Positions 26,865-36,473 of a stretch of DNA of 64,000 nucleotides are shown piece after piece; the stretch's first letter is position 1; each line of letters opens with the position of its first letter. The notes under the pieces are model-generated. The model did not search any database, had not been told where the DNA came from, and saw nothing but the letters and a program-made list of their open reading frames with translations. The DNA is from Natronococcus occultus SP4 (GTDB lineage: Archaea > Halobacteriota > Halobacteria > Halobacteriales > Natrialbaceae), in the NCBI RefSeq assembly GCF_000328685.1, contig NC_019974.1, forward strand, positions 1,727,001-1,791,000. Reading direction: 5' to 3'. The position numbers and the translations under genes were made by a program.

Positions 26865-27379
26865 TATTCGTCACCCTCCTCGGCGGCTTCCTCTTCCTGT
26901 TCCTCGCGGATCTCCTCGACGTTGACGCCGATGGTGCCCTCCGTACGACCGGTGGACTTGGTGCGCTGCCCGCGGACCTTCTGGCCGCGCTTGTGGCGCA
27001 CGCCCTTGTAGGAGTCGATCATCTTCATCCGGTTGATGTCGTGCTGGCGGGTCAGCTGGAGATCGTTGCCGATCTCGTGGGTTGTCTCGCCGGTGTAGAA
27101 GTCGTGCTGGCGGTTGTTGAGCCAGTCCGGTACTTCCGCGGCGTAGTTCTCTACGAGTTCGACGACCTCGTCGATGACGTCTTCGTCGAGTCGGCCGAAC
27201 GTCGCCGTTCGGTCGACGCCCGCTTTCTCGGCGATGAGTCGGGCGGTTCGACGACCGATCCCGTTCATCTCCGAGAGCGAGCGCTCGACGGATTTCGTCC
27301 CGTCGAGGTCGGTTTGACCGATGCGGACGAAGTACTGAAGGTCTTCGTCCTCTTGCTCTTGAGGTTCTTCCTCGCTCAT
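26864..27379 (-). CDS. rps13: 30S ribosomal protein uS13
   Basis: A 171-residue protein of the small-subunit head contacting P-site tRNA. Signatures: [33 protein letters not shown] and the basic [18 protein letters not shown] near the C-terminus. It has an acidic start ([13 protein letters not shown]) and end, as usual in halophiles. The ATG at 27379 is chosen; upstream in-frame codons overlap the tRNA-Ser gene. It is the first protein gene of the operon. Confidence 0.96.
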   Translation of the reverse strand: MSEEEPQEQEDEDLQYFVRIGQTDLDGTKSVERSLSEMNGIGRRTARLIAEKAGVDRTATFGRLDEDVIDEVVELVENYAAEVPDWLNNRQHDFYTGETTHEIGNDLQLTRQHDINRMKMIDSYKGVRHKRGQKVRGQRTKSTGRTEGTIGVNVEEIREEQEEEAAEEGDE

Positions 27380-27450
27380 GTGTGGTGAATGTGTGTCTGG
27401 TCTGCGCGCGTTGCAAAGCCGATCGACTGGGCGTCGATCGGGTAAGCCGA

Positions 27451-27533
27451 CGTCGTGGCGGGGATTTGAACCCCGGAGGCTTGACGCCACATGGTTAGCA
27501 ACCATGCGCCTTGGGCCGCTTGGCTACCACGAC
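27451..27533 (-). tRNA. tRNA-Ser (anticodon GCT)
   Basis: An 83-base class II tRNA on the minus strand. GTCGTGG at the 5' end pairs with CCACGAC at the 3' end, and the discriminator base is G, as expected for tRNA-Ser. The anticodon arm CATGGTTGCTAACCATG gives GCT. A long variable arm and the T-loop GGTTCAAATCC are present. It lies 71 bases upstream of rps13 on the same strand and is probably co-transcribed with the ribosomal operon. Confidence 0.95.
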
Positions 27534-27613
27534 ACGGTCTGTCTATCGTCGCCCGTACGGACTCGGGGACTGCGTCCCCTGCACGTATTGCACTCTCATC
27601 TATCGCCGATGGG

Positions 27614-27621
27614 TACTTAAG
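27614..27621 (-). promoter_or_regulatory. Likely promoter of tRNA-Ser/rps13 operon
   Basis: On the minus strand this reads CTTAAGTA, placing initiation near 27590, about 55 bases before tRNA-Ser. No other TATA-like motif appears between the tRNA and rps13, so the ribosomal operon probably starts here with the tRNA cut out of the leader. Confidence 0.45.
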
Positions 27622-27712
27622 CGCAACGAATGTCGACGCTCAGGCCGTGAACGGTTACCAATCGAGAAGGACTCGTACTTATTATCGTCGCCTTCCTACC
27701 GCCACGAAACGA

Positions 27713-28669
27713 GTGTCACGAAACGAACTCCTCGTTCGACTCGTCGCGGCCGTCGCGGCGATCGTCGCGATCGGGCTCGCCGCGGCGACCGTTCGCTCAC
27801 CGCTCGAGACCGGCGGCTCTGGCGGCGCTGGAACCGGGGAGGGCGAGGGGACCGGAGTCGGACAGCCTCCCGAGACACCCCCCGAATCGGGCGCCGATCT
27901 GCCGCCGTTTCTCGAGTACCTGCTGTACGCGGTCGTCCTCGTGGCCGCAGTCGCGCTGGTCTGGTATCTCCTCGCGAACCGTCGAGACGCGGTCCGACTG
28001 ATCGCGATCGCGCTCGTGGCCGCTCTCCTCGCGATCGGCCTGGCCTACGCGCTGGCCGCGCTCGGAACGGTCCCGATCGGGGGCGAAGAGCCGACCGAGG
28101 ACGTCCCCGACGAACCCGGCCTCGGCGAGGAGGGTGGGGAGCCGGGCGAGGGTGAGGGCGATCGATCGGTGCCAACTGGGCCGCTGGTGGGCGTCCTCGT
28201 CGTCCTCGCTGCGGTCTTCGTCGGCGGCGTGTTACTGACCCGAAACCGCGACGATCCGGCCCCGTCGGCCCCCGAAGCTGACGCGATCGGGGACGGACCG
28301 AGATCGACCGACGCCGCCGCGGTCGGCTCGGCTGCGGGCCGCGCCGCGGATCGGATCGACGAGGGGACGGCCGTCGACAACGAGGTGTACCGCGCCTGGC
28401 GGGAGATGACGGACCGCCTCGACGTTGATCGACCCGCCTCGAGCACGCCCCGGGAGTTCGCCGACGCCGCGGTCGCGGCCGGCCTCGAGCGTGACCACGT
28501 CGACGAGCTCACGCGGCTGTTCGAGGACGTCAGGTACGGCGATACCGAGACGACGCCGGCGATGGAGCGCCAGGCGGTGGCGACGCTCCGAAAGATCGAG
28601 GCCGCGTACGCGGACGGCGACTCGTCGCTCGAACGCGACGACGGAACCGACGGAGGCGAGCGGCGATGA
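27713..28669 (+). CDS. DUF4129 domain membrane protein
   Basis: A 318-residue protein with a GTG start at 27713, chosen because TTATTA lies about 30 bases upstream and longer readings run back over tRNA-Ser. It has an N-terminal helix, a low-complexity Gly/Glu region, and helices near 70-90, 100-125 and 165-180. The C-terminal cytoplasmic DUF4129 domain includes AVDNEVYRAWREMTDRLDV and STPREFADAAVAAGLERDHV. DUF4129 proteins accompany DUF58 and MoxR genes; the role is unknown. Its stop overlaps the DUF58 gene by four bases. Confidence 0.75.
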   Translation: MSRNELLVRLVAAVAAIVAIGLAAATVRSPLETGGSGGAGTGEGEGTGVGQPPETPPESGADLPPFLEYLLYAVVLVAAVALVWYLLANRRDAVRLIAIALVAALLAIGLAYALAALGTVPIGGEEPTEDVPDEPGLGEEGGEPGEGEGDRSVPTGPLVGVLVVLAAVFVGGVLLTRNRDDPAPSAPEADAIGDGPRSTDAAAVGSAAGRAADRIDEGTAVDNEVYRAWREMTDRLDVDRPASSTPREFADAAVAAGLERDHVDELTRLFEDVRYGDTETTPAMERQAVATLRKIEAAYADGDSSLERDDGTDGGERR

Positions 28670-30615
28670 ACGGACGGCGTCTCGCGCTGGCGCTCGGACT
28701 AGCGGCGTTCGTCGCCGCGGTGGCGGTTCTGATCGGCGTCCTCGATGTCGGGTTCTCCCGGACGGCGCTGGTCGTCGTCGGTCTCGTCGCGATCGCGATC
28801 GGGCTCCGGGCGCTGTTCGCCCGCGAGCCGCCGCGGAGCGTCGACACCCCCGATCCCGAGCGCTCGACGGTCGTACCGACGCCCGGCGCGACGCTACACG
28901 GTGCGATCGACGCCTTTCGGACGTCTGAGACCCGCTACTCGGTGACTGGACGGCGAACCGTCGAGGGGCTTCGGGCGGCGACGATCGCGGTCCTCTCGCG
29001 GTTCGACGGGAACGACGAGGAGACCGCCCGACGGCGGCTCGAGACCGGGGAGTGGACCGACGACGAGGTCGCGGCCGCCTTCCTCTCGGAGTCGCTGGAG
29101 GTGCCGCGCTCGGCTCGGGACTGGGTCGCCGATACGGTCCGTGGCACCTCGCGGTTCCGAACTGGCGTTCGCCGCGCCGTCGCGGCCATCGAGGACATCG
29201 CCGATGGTGGCGACGGCGGCGACGGCTCGCTGCCGCGGTACGACCCCCGCGAGGGGGCGTCCGCTGTCGACGGCGACCGACGGCACCGGACCGCCACGAG
29301 CGCGGTCGAGGGTACCGAGCGACGATGCGAGCGCGCGACCGGCTACTGGCGCGGGGTCGGCGTCCTCGCGCTGGTCGCCGTCGGCGTCGGGGTCGTCGCC
29401 GAATCGCCCGCGGTCGTCCTCGCGGGCGTCGTCGGGGTCGGCTACGCCGGCTTCTCCCGGGCGTTCGATCCGCCAGAGCCCGAGCTCTCGATCGAGCGCG
29501 AGCTGAGCGACCCCGATCCCGCACCCGGCGACGAGATCGAGGTTTCGGTGACGATCGCAAACGAGTCCGACGGGTTCGTCCCCGATCTGCGGATCGTCGA
29601 CGGCGTCCCCGCGGGGATGGCGGTCACCGAGGGGGCGAGCCGGCTCGGGACCGCCCTGCGTCCCGGCGAGGACGTCGTCCTCGAGTACACGGTCTCGGTC
29701 GGGCGGGGGAGCCACGAGTTCGATCCCGTCCTCGCGATCGTCGGCGACCTCTCGCGGTCGACCGAGCGGGAGTACCTGATCGGTGCGCCGACGACGGTCG
29801 TCTGCGAGCCCGAGCTGCGTCCGATCGCGGCGCCGGTTCCGCTGCGGACCGCGGGCACCAGCTTCTCGGGTCGGCTGCAGACCAGCGACGGCGGGGCGGG
29901 GACGACGTTTCACTCGGTCCGGGAGTACCGCAAGGGCGACGCCCTCTCGCGGGTCGACTGGAACCGACGGGCCAAGACCGGCGAGCTGACGACGCTGCAG
30001 TTCCACGAGGAGCGGGCGGCCCGGGTCGTCGTGTTGGTCGACGCCCGGCGGGACGCCTACCTGGCGCCCGACCCCGACGCCGTCCACGCCGTCGACCGGT
30101 CGGTCGTCGGGGCCGGACGGATCGCCGCTACGCTGCTCGCCGACGGCGACACGGTCGGGCTGGCAGGGATCGGCGCGATCCCGGGAGCCGAGGACGCGGA
30201 GCCGTGCTGGCTCCCCCCGGCCTCGGGTCGCCACCACGAGGTCCGGTTCGCGGAGCTGCTGGCGACCCACCCGCAGTTCTCGGCGAACCCACCCACGGGT
30301 GAGGGACGGTGGCTCTGGCAGCTCAGAGGACTCAGACGACGGCTCTCGACGGGCACCCAGATCGTGATGCTCACGCCGCTCTGTGACTACGTCTCGGCCG
30401 AGATCGCGCGACGGCTCGACGCCCGGGGCTACCCCGTCACCGTCGTCAGTCCGGATCCGACCGCCGACGAGACTGCCGGCCAGCGCCTGGCGCGGGTCGG
30501 TCGAGCGGTCAGGCGGTTCGACCTCCAGCGAGCGGGGATCCCGGTCGTCGACTGGCCGGCCGCGGAGGCGATCGACGCGGTCTTCGCCCGGCGAGCCGCG
30601 GGTGATCGACGGTGA
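28666..30615 (+). CDS. DUF58 domain protein with N-terminal membrane region
   Basis: A 649-residue protein. Two hydrophobic helices start it (RLALALGLAAFVAAVAVLIG and a second near 35-50), then an extra N-terminal domain, a second membrane pair (about 230-265) and a DUF11/CARDB-like beta region. The DUF58 segment YRKGDALSRVDWNRRAKTG (about 422-440) is followed by a von Willebrand-A-like fold (RVVVLVDARRDAYLA). Such proteins pair with MoxR ATPases. Overlaps of four bases on both sides show a three-gene coupled operon. No moxR is in this window. Confidence 0.82.
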   Translation: MNGRRLALALGLAAFVAAVAVLIGVLDVGFSRTALVVVGLVAIAIGLRALFAREPPRSVDTPDPERSTVVPTPGATLHGAIDAFRTSETRYSVTGRRTVEGLRAATIAVLSRFDGNDEETARRRLETGEWTDDEVAAAFLSESLEVPRSARDWVADTVRGTSRFRTGVRRAVAAIEDIADGGDGGDGSLPRYDPREGASAVDGDRRHRTATSAVEGTERRCERATGYWRGVGVLALVAVGVGVVAESPAVVLAGVVGVGYAGFSRAFDPPEPELSIERELSDPDPAPGDEIEVSVTIANESDGFVPDLRIVDGVPAGMAVTEGASRLGTALRPGEDVVLEYTVSVGRGSHEFDPVLAIVGDLSRSTEREYLIGAPTTVVCEPELRPIAAPVPLRTAGTSFSGRLQTSDGGAGTTFHSVREYRKGDALSRVDWNRRAKTGELTTLQFHEERAARVVVLVDARRDAYLAPDPDAVHAVDRSVVGAGRIAATLLADGDTVGLAGIGAIPGAEDAEPCWLPPASGRHHEVRFAELLATHPQFSANPPTGEGRWLWQLRGLRRRLSTGTQIVMLTPLCDYVSAEIARRLDARGYPVTVVSPDPTADETAGQRLARVGRAVRRFDLQRAGIPVVDWPAAEAIDAVFARRAAGDRR

Positions 30616-31148
30616 GCGAGATCACACGACGGCCGACGATCGCCTCGAGCGTCGCCGCCGCCGTCGCCGTCCTGGTCGCCGTCCTCGCGGCCGGGAGCCA
30701 GGCGGCCAGCGCACTCGGGTTCGCCGCGGTCGGCGGGCTCGTCTTCGTGGTCGGGTTAGCGCTCGGCCGTCACCGGGCCGTCGACGTCGGCGCGCTCGTC
30801 GTCCTCTTCGGGGTCGTCGCGGGCGGGCTCGAGGCGACGGCGGTCGAGCCGACGATCGTCGCCGCGGTCGCGACCGTCGTCGCCTGGGACCTCGCCCACG
30901 GAGCGATCGCGCTCGGCGACCAGCTCGGACGGGGGGCCGAGACGCGCCGGCTCGAGGCGGTCCGTGTGTCCTCGAGCCTGCTTGTCGGGCTGGCGTCGGG
31001 AACGGTCGGCTACGCGGTGTACGTCTTCGGGGGAAGCGGCCAGCCGGTCGCCGCCGTCACCCTCCTGCTCGTCGCGGCGGTACTGATCGTCGTCGGATTC
31101 GGCGGCGGACGAACGGGATCGACCCGTCGGCGGCGAACCCGTCCCTGA
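30612..31148 (+). CDS. Four- to six-helix membrane protein (DUF7519-like)
   Basis: A 178-residue protein with a GTG start overlapping the DUF58 stop. Hydrophobic stretches cover about residues 10-60, 60-100, 125-145 and 148-165, and the C-terminus is basic (GRTGSTRRRRTRP). It is the third gene of the DUF4129-DUF58 operon; homologous small membrane proteins occupy this place in other haloarchaea (from memory). Function unknown. Confidence 0.6.
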   Translation: MSEITRRPTIASSVAAAVAVLVAVLAAGSQAASALGFAAVGGLVFVVGLALGRHRAVDVGALVVLFGVVAGGLEATAVEPTIVAAVATVVAWDLAHGAIALGDQLGRGAETRRLEAVRVSSSLLVGLASGTVGYAVYVFGGSGQPVAAVTLLLVAAVLIVVGFGGGRTGSTRRRRTRP

Positions 31149-31175
31149 GCCGGACGGCGGCGGAACATGTCGGCC

Positions 31176-31186
31176 AAAATAATTTT
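31176..31186 (+). promoter_or_regulatory. TATA region of the lipoprotein gene
   Basis: The AT run AAAATAATTTT ends 24 bases before the ATG at 31210, supporting that start over the TTG at 31189 and predicting a leaderless mRNA. Confidence 0.5.
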
Positions 31187-31209
31187 GTGTGCTAACAGAA
31201 ACGATCGGT

Positions 31210-31644
31210 ATGGAGCGACGCGCGTTCCTCGCGACGGCGGCGATCGGGGGGGTCGCCGCCACCGCGGGCTGTCTCGAACGGCTGCCGGGCGTTGGCTTCG
31301 ACGCCTCGCTGGAGACGACCGATCCGGAGCTTCGACCCCAGGACCCGCCCGACGTGACCGTCGACGGCGAGGAGGTCACCGTTCGCGGCACGATCCGGTA
31401 CGGCTCGAGCAGCTGTGGCGGGGTCGAGCTCGCACACGCCGACTACGAGGACTCCCAGGCTCGACTCGACGTCCTCGTCGTCGCGGCTGACGACTCGGGC
31501 TGGACGTCGGCGTGTACGGACGACCTCGTGGCGGAAGGCTACCGCGTCGAGGCGACCGTCAGTGAGAGGTTGCGGCGGGTCGCCGCGACCGAACACCACG
31601 TCTACGGGGAGACGTCTTCGACGACGGTCGACGGACTGAATTAA
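31210..31644 (+). CDS. Tat-exported lipoprotein, unknown function
   Basis: A 144-residue protein starting [21 protein letters not shown], a twin-arginine signal with lipobox, predicting lipid anchoring on the cell surface. The mature part is a mostly beta domain with an internal cysteine pair (SSSCGG and SACTDD) that may form a disulfide. No family was recognised. Its stop overlaps the stop of the convergent moaA gene by three bases. Confidence 0.7.
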   Translation: MERRAFLATAAIGGVAATAGCLERLPGVGFDASLETTDPELRPQDPPDVTVDGEEVTVRGTIRYGSSSCGGVELAHADYEDSQARLDVLVVAADDSGWTSACTDDLVAEGYRVEATVSERLRRVAATEHHVYGETSSTTVDGLN

Positions 31645-32657
31645 ACCTCGGCGTAGTCCTCGATGTAGTCGTCGTTTATCTCCCACTCGTCGTCGTCGTT
31701 TTTGACCATGTACTCGCCGTAGTAGGGGACTCGGTTCGCGACGACCTCGCGGTAGGCCTCACGGATCTCGGGTTTGGTCATCTCGCCCATCGGTCGCAGG
31801 TCGTCGCTGCGGTTGAGACAGCCCTTCAGGTACCCTTCGTGGGTGACCCGCACGCGGTGACAGTTCGCACAGAAGGTCGGGTTCTCGACGGGGTCGACGA
31901 TCTCGACCATGCCCAGGTCGGACTCGTCCAACGCGGACCGCGACTCGTCGTCCTCGCTCCCGCCTACCCAGTAGCGCTTGCGGTCGTGCATCTCCCGGTG
32001 TTCGATCTCGACGGCTCGCTCGGCGAGCCAGTCGTGGACCCGTTGGATGTCGATGTTCCACTCCGGTCGTCCCGTCAGCTCGGGCATGTACTCGATCAGC
32101 TGGAGCTGGAGCCCGTCGTTCTCGGCGACGTGATCGACCATCTCCGGAACGTATCCCGCAGTGTGTTCGAAAACGACCATGTTGAGTTTGACCGGGTCCA
32201 GCCCAGCGTCGACCGCCGCCTGCACGCCCTCGAGGACCTTCTCGTAGGCGCCGCTCTGCGTGACCGCCGCGAAGTCCTCGGGATCGAGCGCGTCCTGAGA
32301 GACGTTGACTCGCTCCAGACCCGCGTCGACGAGGTCCTCGGCTCGACCGGGGAGGAAGGTCCCGTTGGTCGTCAGCGAGACCTCCATCGAGTCGGGCGTC
32401 CGCTCGATGATCTCCTCGAGGTCCTGGCGGAGCATCGGCTCTCCGCCCGTGAACTTCACCGAATCGACGCCGAACTCCTCGACGACCTCGAGGAAGCGGA
32501 CGACGTCGTCGGCGCTCATCTCGTCGTCCTGGGGATCCATCGGCCCCCGCGTGTCTCCCAGCCCCTCGTTGTGACAGTAGACACAGTCGAAGTTACACCG
32601 ATCGGTGAGCGAGATCCGAACCCCCGTGACCTCGCGCCCGAAGTCGTCGGTTAGCAT
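31641..32657 (-). CDS. moaA: GTP 3',8-cyclase MoaA
   Basis: A 338-residue radical SAM enzyme for the first step of molybdopterin synthesis. The SAM cluster ligands are Cys21, Cys25 and Cys28 (CNFDCVYC), the GGEP motif is in [10 protein letters not shown], and the second 4Fe-4S cluster is in [19 protein letters not shown]. The ATG at 32657 gives [19 protein letters not shown], the expected N-terminus; longer in-frame readings cover the divergent regulator. No other molybdenum cofactor genes are in the window. Confidence 0.93.
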   Translation of the reverse strand: MLTDDFGREVTGVRISLTDRCNFDCVYCHNEGLGDTRGPMDPQDDEMSADDVVRFLEVVEEFGVDSVKFTGGEPMLRQDLEEIIERTPDSMEVSLTTNGTFLPGRAEDLVDAGLERVNVSQDALDPEDFAAVTQSGAYEKVLEGVQAAVDAGLDPVKLNMVVFEHTAGYVPEMVDHVAENDGLQLQLIEYMPELTGRPEWNIDIQRVHDWLAERAVEIEHREMHDRKRYWVGGSEDDESRSALDESDLGMVEIVDPVENPTFCANCHRVRVTHEGYLKGCLNRSDDLRPMGEMTKPEIREAYREVVANRVPYYGEYMVKNDDDEWEINDDYIEDYAEV

Positions 32658-32783
32658 ACCTTCCAGTTCCGGTCGAAACCGCTTAAATTCGCCGGAGAAG
32701 ATTACCTCTCGTAACCGATTTCGGTTTCGTTTTCGGACGTCGCGACGCGTATACTCTTGCGGCCGGCCGTTGTGACCATCCGT

Positions 32784-33443
32784 ATGAGTACGATCGCCGA
32801 GTTCGCCATCCCCGCCGAGTCGTTCGCGCTCGGACACACGCTCGATCGCGCGCCGGCGCTCGGAGTCGAGATCGAACCCGTCATCGCGGCCGATCCCGAG
32901 GCGGTGATGCCCTGCGTGCGCTTTTTCGGCGACGAGGATACCCTCGAGGACGCCGACGACGCCCTCGTTGCGGATCCGACCGTCGAGGCGGCGACTCCGA
33001 TCCTCGATCTCGATGGGGAACGGTGGTACCGGGTGCGGTGGGGCGAGACGGTCGTCGACCTCGTCGAGTTGCTGACTCGGGAGGAGGCGACGGTGTTTGA
33101 GACCGAACTCGAGGACGATCGATGGCAGTTTCGCGTGGTCTTCCCGCGGCGGGAGGCGCTGGCCCGGAGCTACGAGTACGCCACCGACCGGGGCGTTCCG
33201 ATCGACCTCCGGAAGATCAACCGCCTCGAGGAGACCCGCTACGAGCGGTTCGGGCTGACCGACGCCCAACACGAGACCCTCGTCGCGGCCCTCGAGTACG
33301 GCTACTACGACATCCCCCGCGGAATCGACATGGAGACGCTGTCGGACGAACTGGGGATCTCACACCAGGCGCTCTCCGAGCGGCTGCGGCGGGCCCACCT
33401 GACCCTCGTCGAGGAGGCCGTCGGCGCGGACGACGCGACGTGA
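32784..33443 (+). CDS. Bat-type HTH-10 transcriptional regulator
   Basis: A 219-residue protein. The N-terminal ~150 residues form the bacterioopsin-activator-like sensor region ([36 protein letters not shown]). The C-terminal HTH-10 motif is [20 protein letters not shown] followed by [20 protein letters not shown]. Many such regulators exist in haloarchaea with unknown targets. The ATG at 32784 is supported by TATACT at 32751-32756. Divergent from moaA. Confidence 0.85.
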   Translation: MSTIAEFAIPAESFALGHTLDRAPALGVEIEPVIAADPEAVMPCVRFFGDEDTLEDADDALVADPTVEAATPILDLDGERWYRVRWGETVVDLVELLTREEATVFETELEDDRWQFRVVFPRREALARSYEYATDRGVPIDLRKINRLEETRYERFGLTDAQHETLVAALEYGYYDIPRGIDMETLSDELGISHQALSERLRRAHLTLVEEAVGADDAT

Positions 33444-33489
33444 GCGTGCCGGCGGAACGCCTACCACGGTCGGCACGCAAGGAGTCGGC

Positions 33490-33720
33490 ATGGATCGAGA
33501 GATGCTCGCGGATCAGCAGCAACTCGCCGAACTCGTCGAGGCGGAAGGATGGGAGGTTACCGACCTCGAGCTCTCGGCCTACGACAGCCCGTGGGCCGAC
33601 GAGGACGATCCGGAGGCGACGGTAACGATCACCGCCCGGAAACCCTACGAGAGCGAGGACGACGGCAACGGCGCGGACCGCGACGACGAGGACGACGAGA
33701 ACCCGTTCCGACTGAAGTGA
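33490..33720 (+). CDS. Small acidic conserved-looking protein
   Basis: A 76-residue frame: an N-terminal helix (MDREMLADQQQLAELVEAEG), a beta segment (WEVTDLELSAYDSPW...ATVTITARKPY) and a very acidic tail ending NPFRLK. The acidic composition and the 46-base gap after the Bat-type regulator suggest a real, possibly co-transcribed gene. No function recognised. Confidence 0.55.
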   Translation: MDREMLADQQQLAELVEAEGWEVTDLELSAYDSPWADEDDPEATVTITARKPYESEDDGNGADRDDEDDENPFRLK

Positions 33721-33854
33721 CCGGCGCGGGCCAGCCCCGTCGCGCTCGTAGTCGGTGACGGTCCCGACGACGCCCTTCGACGATCGTCTCCCGAATCGTC
33801 CCATCACCCGCTGCGGAACACCTATTGTCGCTCCGATAACTAGTGTGTGCGTAT

Positions 33855-34352
33855 ATGTCCGACCATCGGTCCGAGCTGTCGGTCGCTCGCCGGCGCCTCG
33901 AGCCGGTACTGGCCGTCGTCGTTCTCGCGTGGACGGCCGTCTGGATCGTCGAACCCGCCGTCGTCGGAACGGCTGAGGCAGTCTCGAGTCTCGTGGTCCT
34001 CGTCGCGGTGCTCGCGCCCGGACTGCTCGCGCTCTCGGTGCTCGCGGGCGCGCTGGCTCGCGGCGCTCGGCTCGTCGCGACGCGTCTCGGCTCCGACGAC
34101 CGGACTCGGGCGGGTGACGGCTCCCCCGTCGGCGTCCTCGCGTCGGTCGCCCTCGGCGCCGTCGCCGTCCTCACGCTGTGGTGGGCCGTCGGCGGATTGT
34201 ACGTCGCCTTCCTCGCGGACGCGGGCGGCGTCGTTCTCGCGCCGCTTGCCGCGCTGGTCGCCGGGAGCGTCCTCGGCGTCCTCGTTCTGGCTCGGACCCT
34301 GCTGGATCGGCTGGGTTCCCCGATCCGTCCTCGCAAGCCGATCGTCGACTGA
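33855..34352 (+). CDS. Membrane protein, unknown function
   Basis: A 165-residue protein with about four membrane segments (EPVLAVVVLAWTAVWIV; LVVLVAVLAPGLLALSVLAG; a pair near 98-150) and a basic end (PIRPRKPIVD). The ATG at 33855 follows GATAACTA about 20 bases upstream, consistent with a leaderless mRNA. It converges on rtcB. No family recognised. Confidence 0.6.
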   Translation: MSDHRSELSVARRRLEPVLAVVVLAWTAVWIVEPAVVGTAEAVSSLVVLVAVLAPGLLALSVLAGALARGARLVATRLGSDDRTRAGDGSPVGVLASVALGAVAVLTLWWAVGGLYVAFLADAGGVVLAPLAALVAGSVLGVLVLARTLLDRLGSPIRPRKPIVD

Positions 34353-34361
34353 ACCACTCAC

Positions 34362-35822
34362 TCAACCCTTGATGTTACAGACGGGGAACGTCCGCGCAAC
34401 CTTGTCGCCGATACCGAGTTCGTCGGAGACGCGAACGACCTCGTCGACGTCCTTGTAGACGCCCGGCGCCTCCTCGGCGACGGTCGCGCCCGACTGGGCC
34501 TTGACGTAGATCTGTTGCTGGTCTTCGAGTTCCTGCTGGACGTCCCCGCCCCAGTACTCGTTTTTCGCCTGGGTGCGGCTCATCAGCCGGCCGGCGCCGT
34601 GGGCGGTCGAGCCGAAGGTCAGATCCATCGAGTTCTCGCCACCCCGCAGGACGAAGTTCCCCGCACCCATGCTGCCGGGGATGATGACCGGCTGGCCAAC
34701 GTCGCGATAGGCCTTCGGCACCTCCGGGTGGCCCGCGGGGAAGGCTCTGGTCGCGCCCTTGCGGTGGACGTAGAGCTCGCGTTCTTCGTCCCCGACCGTG
34801 TGCGTCTCTTTCTTTGCGATGTTGTGGGCGACGTCGTACAGCAGCTCCATCTCCATCTCCTCCCAGGTGCGGTCGAACACGCGCTCGAAGACCTGGCGAG
34901 TGCGGTGCATGATCAGCTGGCGGTTGACCCACGCGAAGTTGATCGCCGCGTTCATCGCCGCGTAGTAGTCCTCGGCGAGCTGCGATCCTGCAGGTGCCGC
35001 AGCCAGCTCCTTGTCTGGCAGCCGATCGAGCAGTCCCTTGTGCTGTTGCTCGATCTTGCGCAGGTAGTCGTTACAGGTCTGGTGGCCCAGGCCCCGGGAG
35101 CCGCAGTGAATGAGGACGACGATCCGGTCCTCCTCGAGGCCGAACGCCGCGCCGACCTCGTCGTCGAAGACGTCCGTGACCCGCTGGACCTCGAGGAAGT
35201 GGTTCCCCGAGCCCAGCGAGCCGATCTGGTTTTTCCCGCGGTCCTTTGCCTTCTGGCTCACCTTGTCGGGATCCGCGCCTTCGCGCATCCCCTCGTCCTC
35301 GCAGTGCAGGAGGTCGTCCTCGACGGCGTGGCCGTGCTCGAGGGCCCAGTCGACACCGCGAGCGAGGATCTCCTCGACGGTGTCGATGTCGGCCTCGACG
35401 ATCCCTCCACCGCCGAGTCCCGAAGGGATGTTGGCAAAGAGGGAGTCGACGAGTTCCTCCTCGCGTCCCTGGAGCTCGTCGTACGTGAGGTTCGTCCGCA
35501 TCATTCTCACACCGCAATTGATGTCGTAACCAACCGCCCCGGGCGAGATACAGCCGTTCTCGGCGTCGATCGCGCCAACTCCGCCGACGGGGAAACCGTA
35601 GCCCTGGTGGCCGTCGGGCATACAGATCGCGTTGGTCGTAATCCCCGGCAGGTGGGTCGTGTTCGTGAGCTGCTGGAGGGTCTTGTCCTCGCTGATCTCC
35701 TCGAGCAGGGCCTCGCTGGCCAGCACCCGCGCGGGAACGTTCATCTCGCCCTCCTGGGGGATCTCCCAGACGTAGTCGCGCACCTTCTCGAGCGTGATGC
35801 CGTCGGCATCGAACGTAGTCAT
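34362..35822 (-). CDS. rtcB: RNA-splicing ligase RtcB
   Basis: A 486-residue tRNA ligase that joins exons with 2',3'-cyclic phosphate and 5'-OH ends using GTP and Mn. Motifs: PDGHQGYGFPVGG, the metal cysteine in GYDINCGVRMM, HCGSRGLGHQ, and the guanylylated histidine in AHGAGRLMSR. No intein is present (about 480 residues is full length). The ATG at 35822 matches the family start. It lies 74 bases after the archease gene. Confidence 0.95.
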   Translation of the reverse strand: MTTFDADGITLEKVRDYVWEIPQEGEMNVPARVLASEALLEEISEDKTLQQLTNTTHLPGITTNAICMPDGHQGYGFPVGGVGAIDAENGCISPGAVGYDINCGVRMMRTNLTYDELQGREEELVDSLFANIPSGLGGGGIVEADIDTVEEILARGVDWALEHGHAVEDDLLHCEDEGMREGADPDKVSQKAKDRGKNQIGSLGSGNHFLEVQRVTDVFDDEVGAAFGLEEDRIVVLIHCGSRGLGHQTCNDYLRKIEQQHKGLLDRLPDKELAAAPAGSQLAEDYYAAMNAAINFAWVNRQLIMHRTRQVFERVFDRTWEEMEMELLYDVAHNIAKKETHTVGDEERELYVHRKGATRAFPAGHPEVPKAYRDVGQPVIIPGSMGAGNFVLRGGENSMDLTFGSTAHGAGRLMSRTQAKNEYWGGDVQQELEDQQQIYVKAQSGATVAEEAPGVYKDVDEVVRVSDELGIGDKVARTFPVCNIKG

Positions 35823-35896
35823 ACGCGACACTCCGACCGCGACGATGAAAGAACGTTCGCCTCGGGTGTGGAACTCGGCCGGTTGCGCCGCCTCCC

Positions 35897-36313
35897 TCAG
35901 ACGTCGAAGACGACGTACGACTCCCAGCCGTCGCCGACGTCCTCGAGGCGCATCTCCGAGTAGGTGACGGCCTTGATCTCGCGGGCGTCGATCGCGTCGA
36001 GCGGGATCCCGCGGGCGCTGCCCTCGAGGCGCCACTCGTCGTCGGCTCGGTCGATCCGTTCGACACGGTGATCGACGGGGAGCTCTGCCCGGACGTCCCG
36101 CAGGTAGATCAGCTCGTCCAGGTAGTCGAACAGCAGCGCCTCCCGGCTCTCGGCCGCGACGGCGACCGAAAAGCGCTCGCCGTTCTCCGCCGGAATCGCG
36201 TCACAGGAGGCCGCCGCGAGGCCGTCGGCGACCGCAGCGAAGACGTCCTCGAGGTCGTCTCCGGTCGCCGCCACGCCGACGTCGGCGGTGTGGTCGCGAA
36301 GCTCGAAACTCAT
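35897..36313 (-). CDS. Archease (RtcB activator)
   Basis: A 138-residue archease. It starts FELRDHTADVGVAATGDDLE, the family signature with the metal-binding Asp in HTAD, and has YLDELIYLRDV and EIKAVTYSEMRLED. Archease speeds RtcB guanylylation and broadens its NTP use. It is immediately upstream of rtcB on the same strand, the classic pair. Confidence 0.93.
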   Translation of the reverse strand: MSFELRDHTADVGVAATGDDLEDVFAAVADGLAAASCDAIPAENGERFSVAVAAESREALLFDYLDELIYLRDVRAELPVDHRVERIDRADDEWRLEGSARGIPLDAIDAREIKAVTYSEMRLEDVGDGWESYVVFDV

Positions 36314-36441
36314 ACTCGACGTTCACGAGCCGACGAGGTATGTCCGTCGCTTCGCGTCACGCCGGCTATCGTCGCGGTGGCGAGGACGTCGCCCCAGCGC
36401 ACGACCGGATCGTGTCCGACGGATGGCCGCGCTGCCGGTGG

Positions 36442-36450
36442 AATTATATT
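36442..36450 (+). promoter_or_regulatory. TATA box of the GNAT gene
   Basis: AATTATATT lies 24-32 bases before the GTG at 36474. This decides the start: the longer in-frame reading begins upstream of the promoter, over the archease leader. Confidence 0.55.
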
Positions 36451-36473
36451 GGCGAGTCTGCTATACCGTGGTA

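Noticed and set aside
32658-33272. N-terminal extension of moaA by about 205 codons
   Set aside because: It lies antisense to the Bat-type regulator and has no motif; the ATG at 32657 gives the standard MoaA start.
36314-36473. Extension of the GNAT gene to the ATG/GTG codons upstream
   Set aside because: The clear TATA box at 36442 lies between those codons and the GTG at 36474, so they would be untranscribed.
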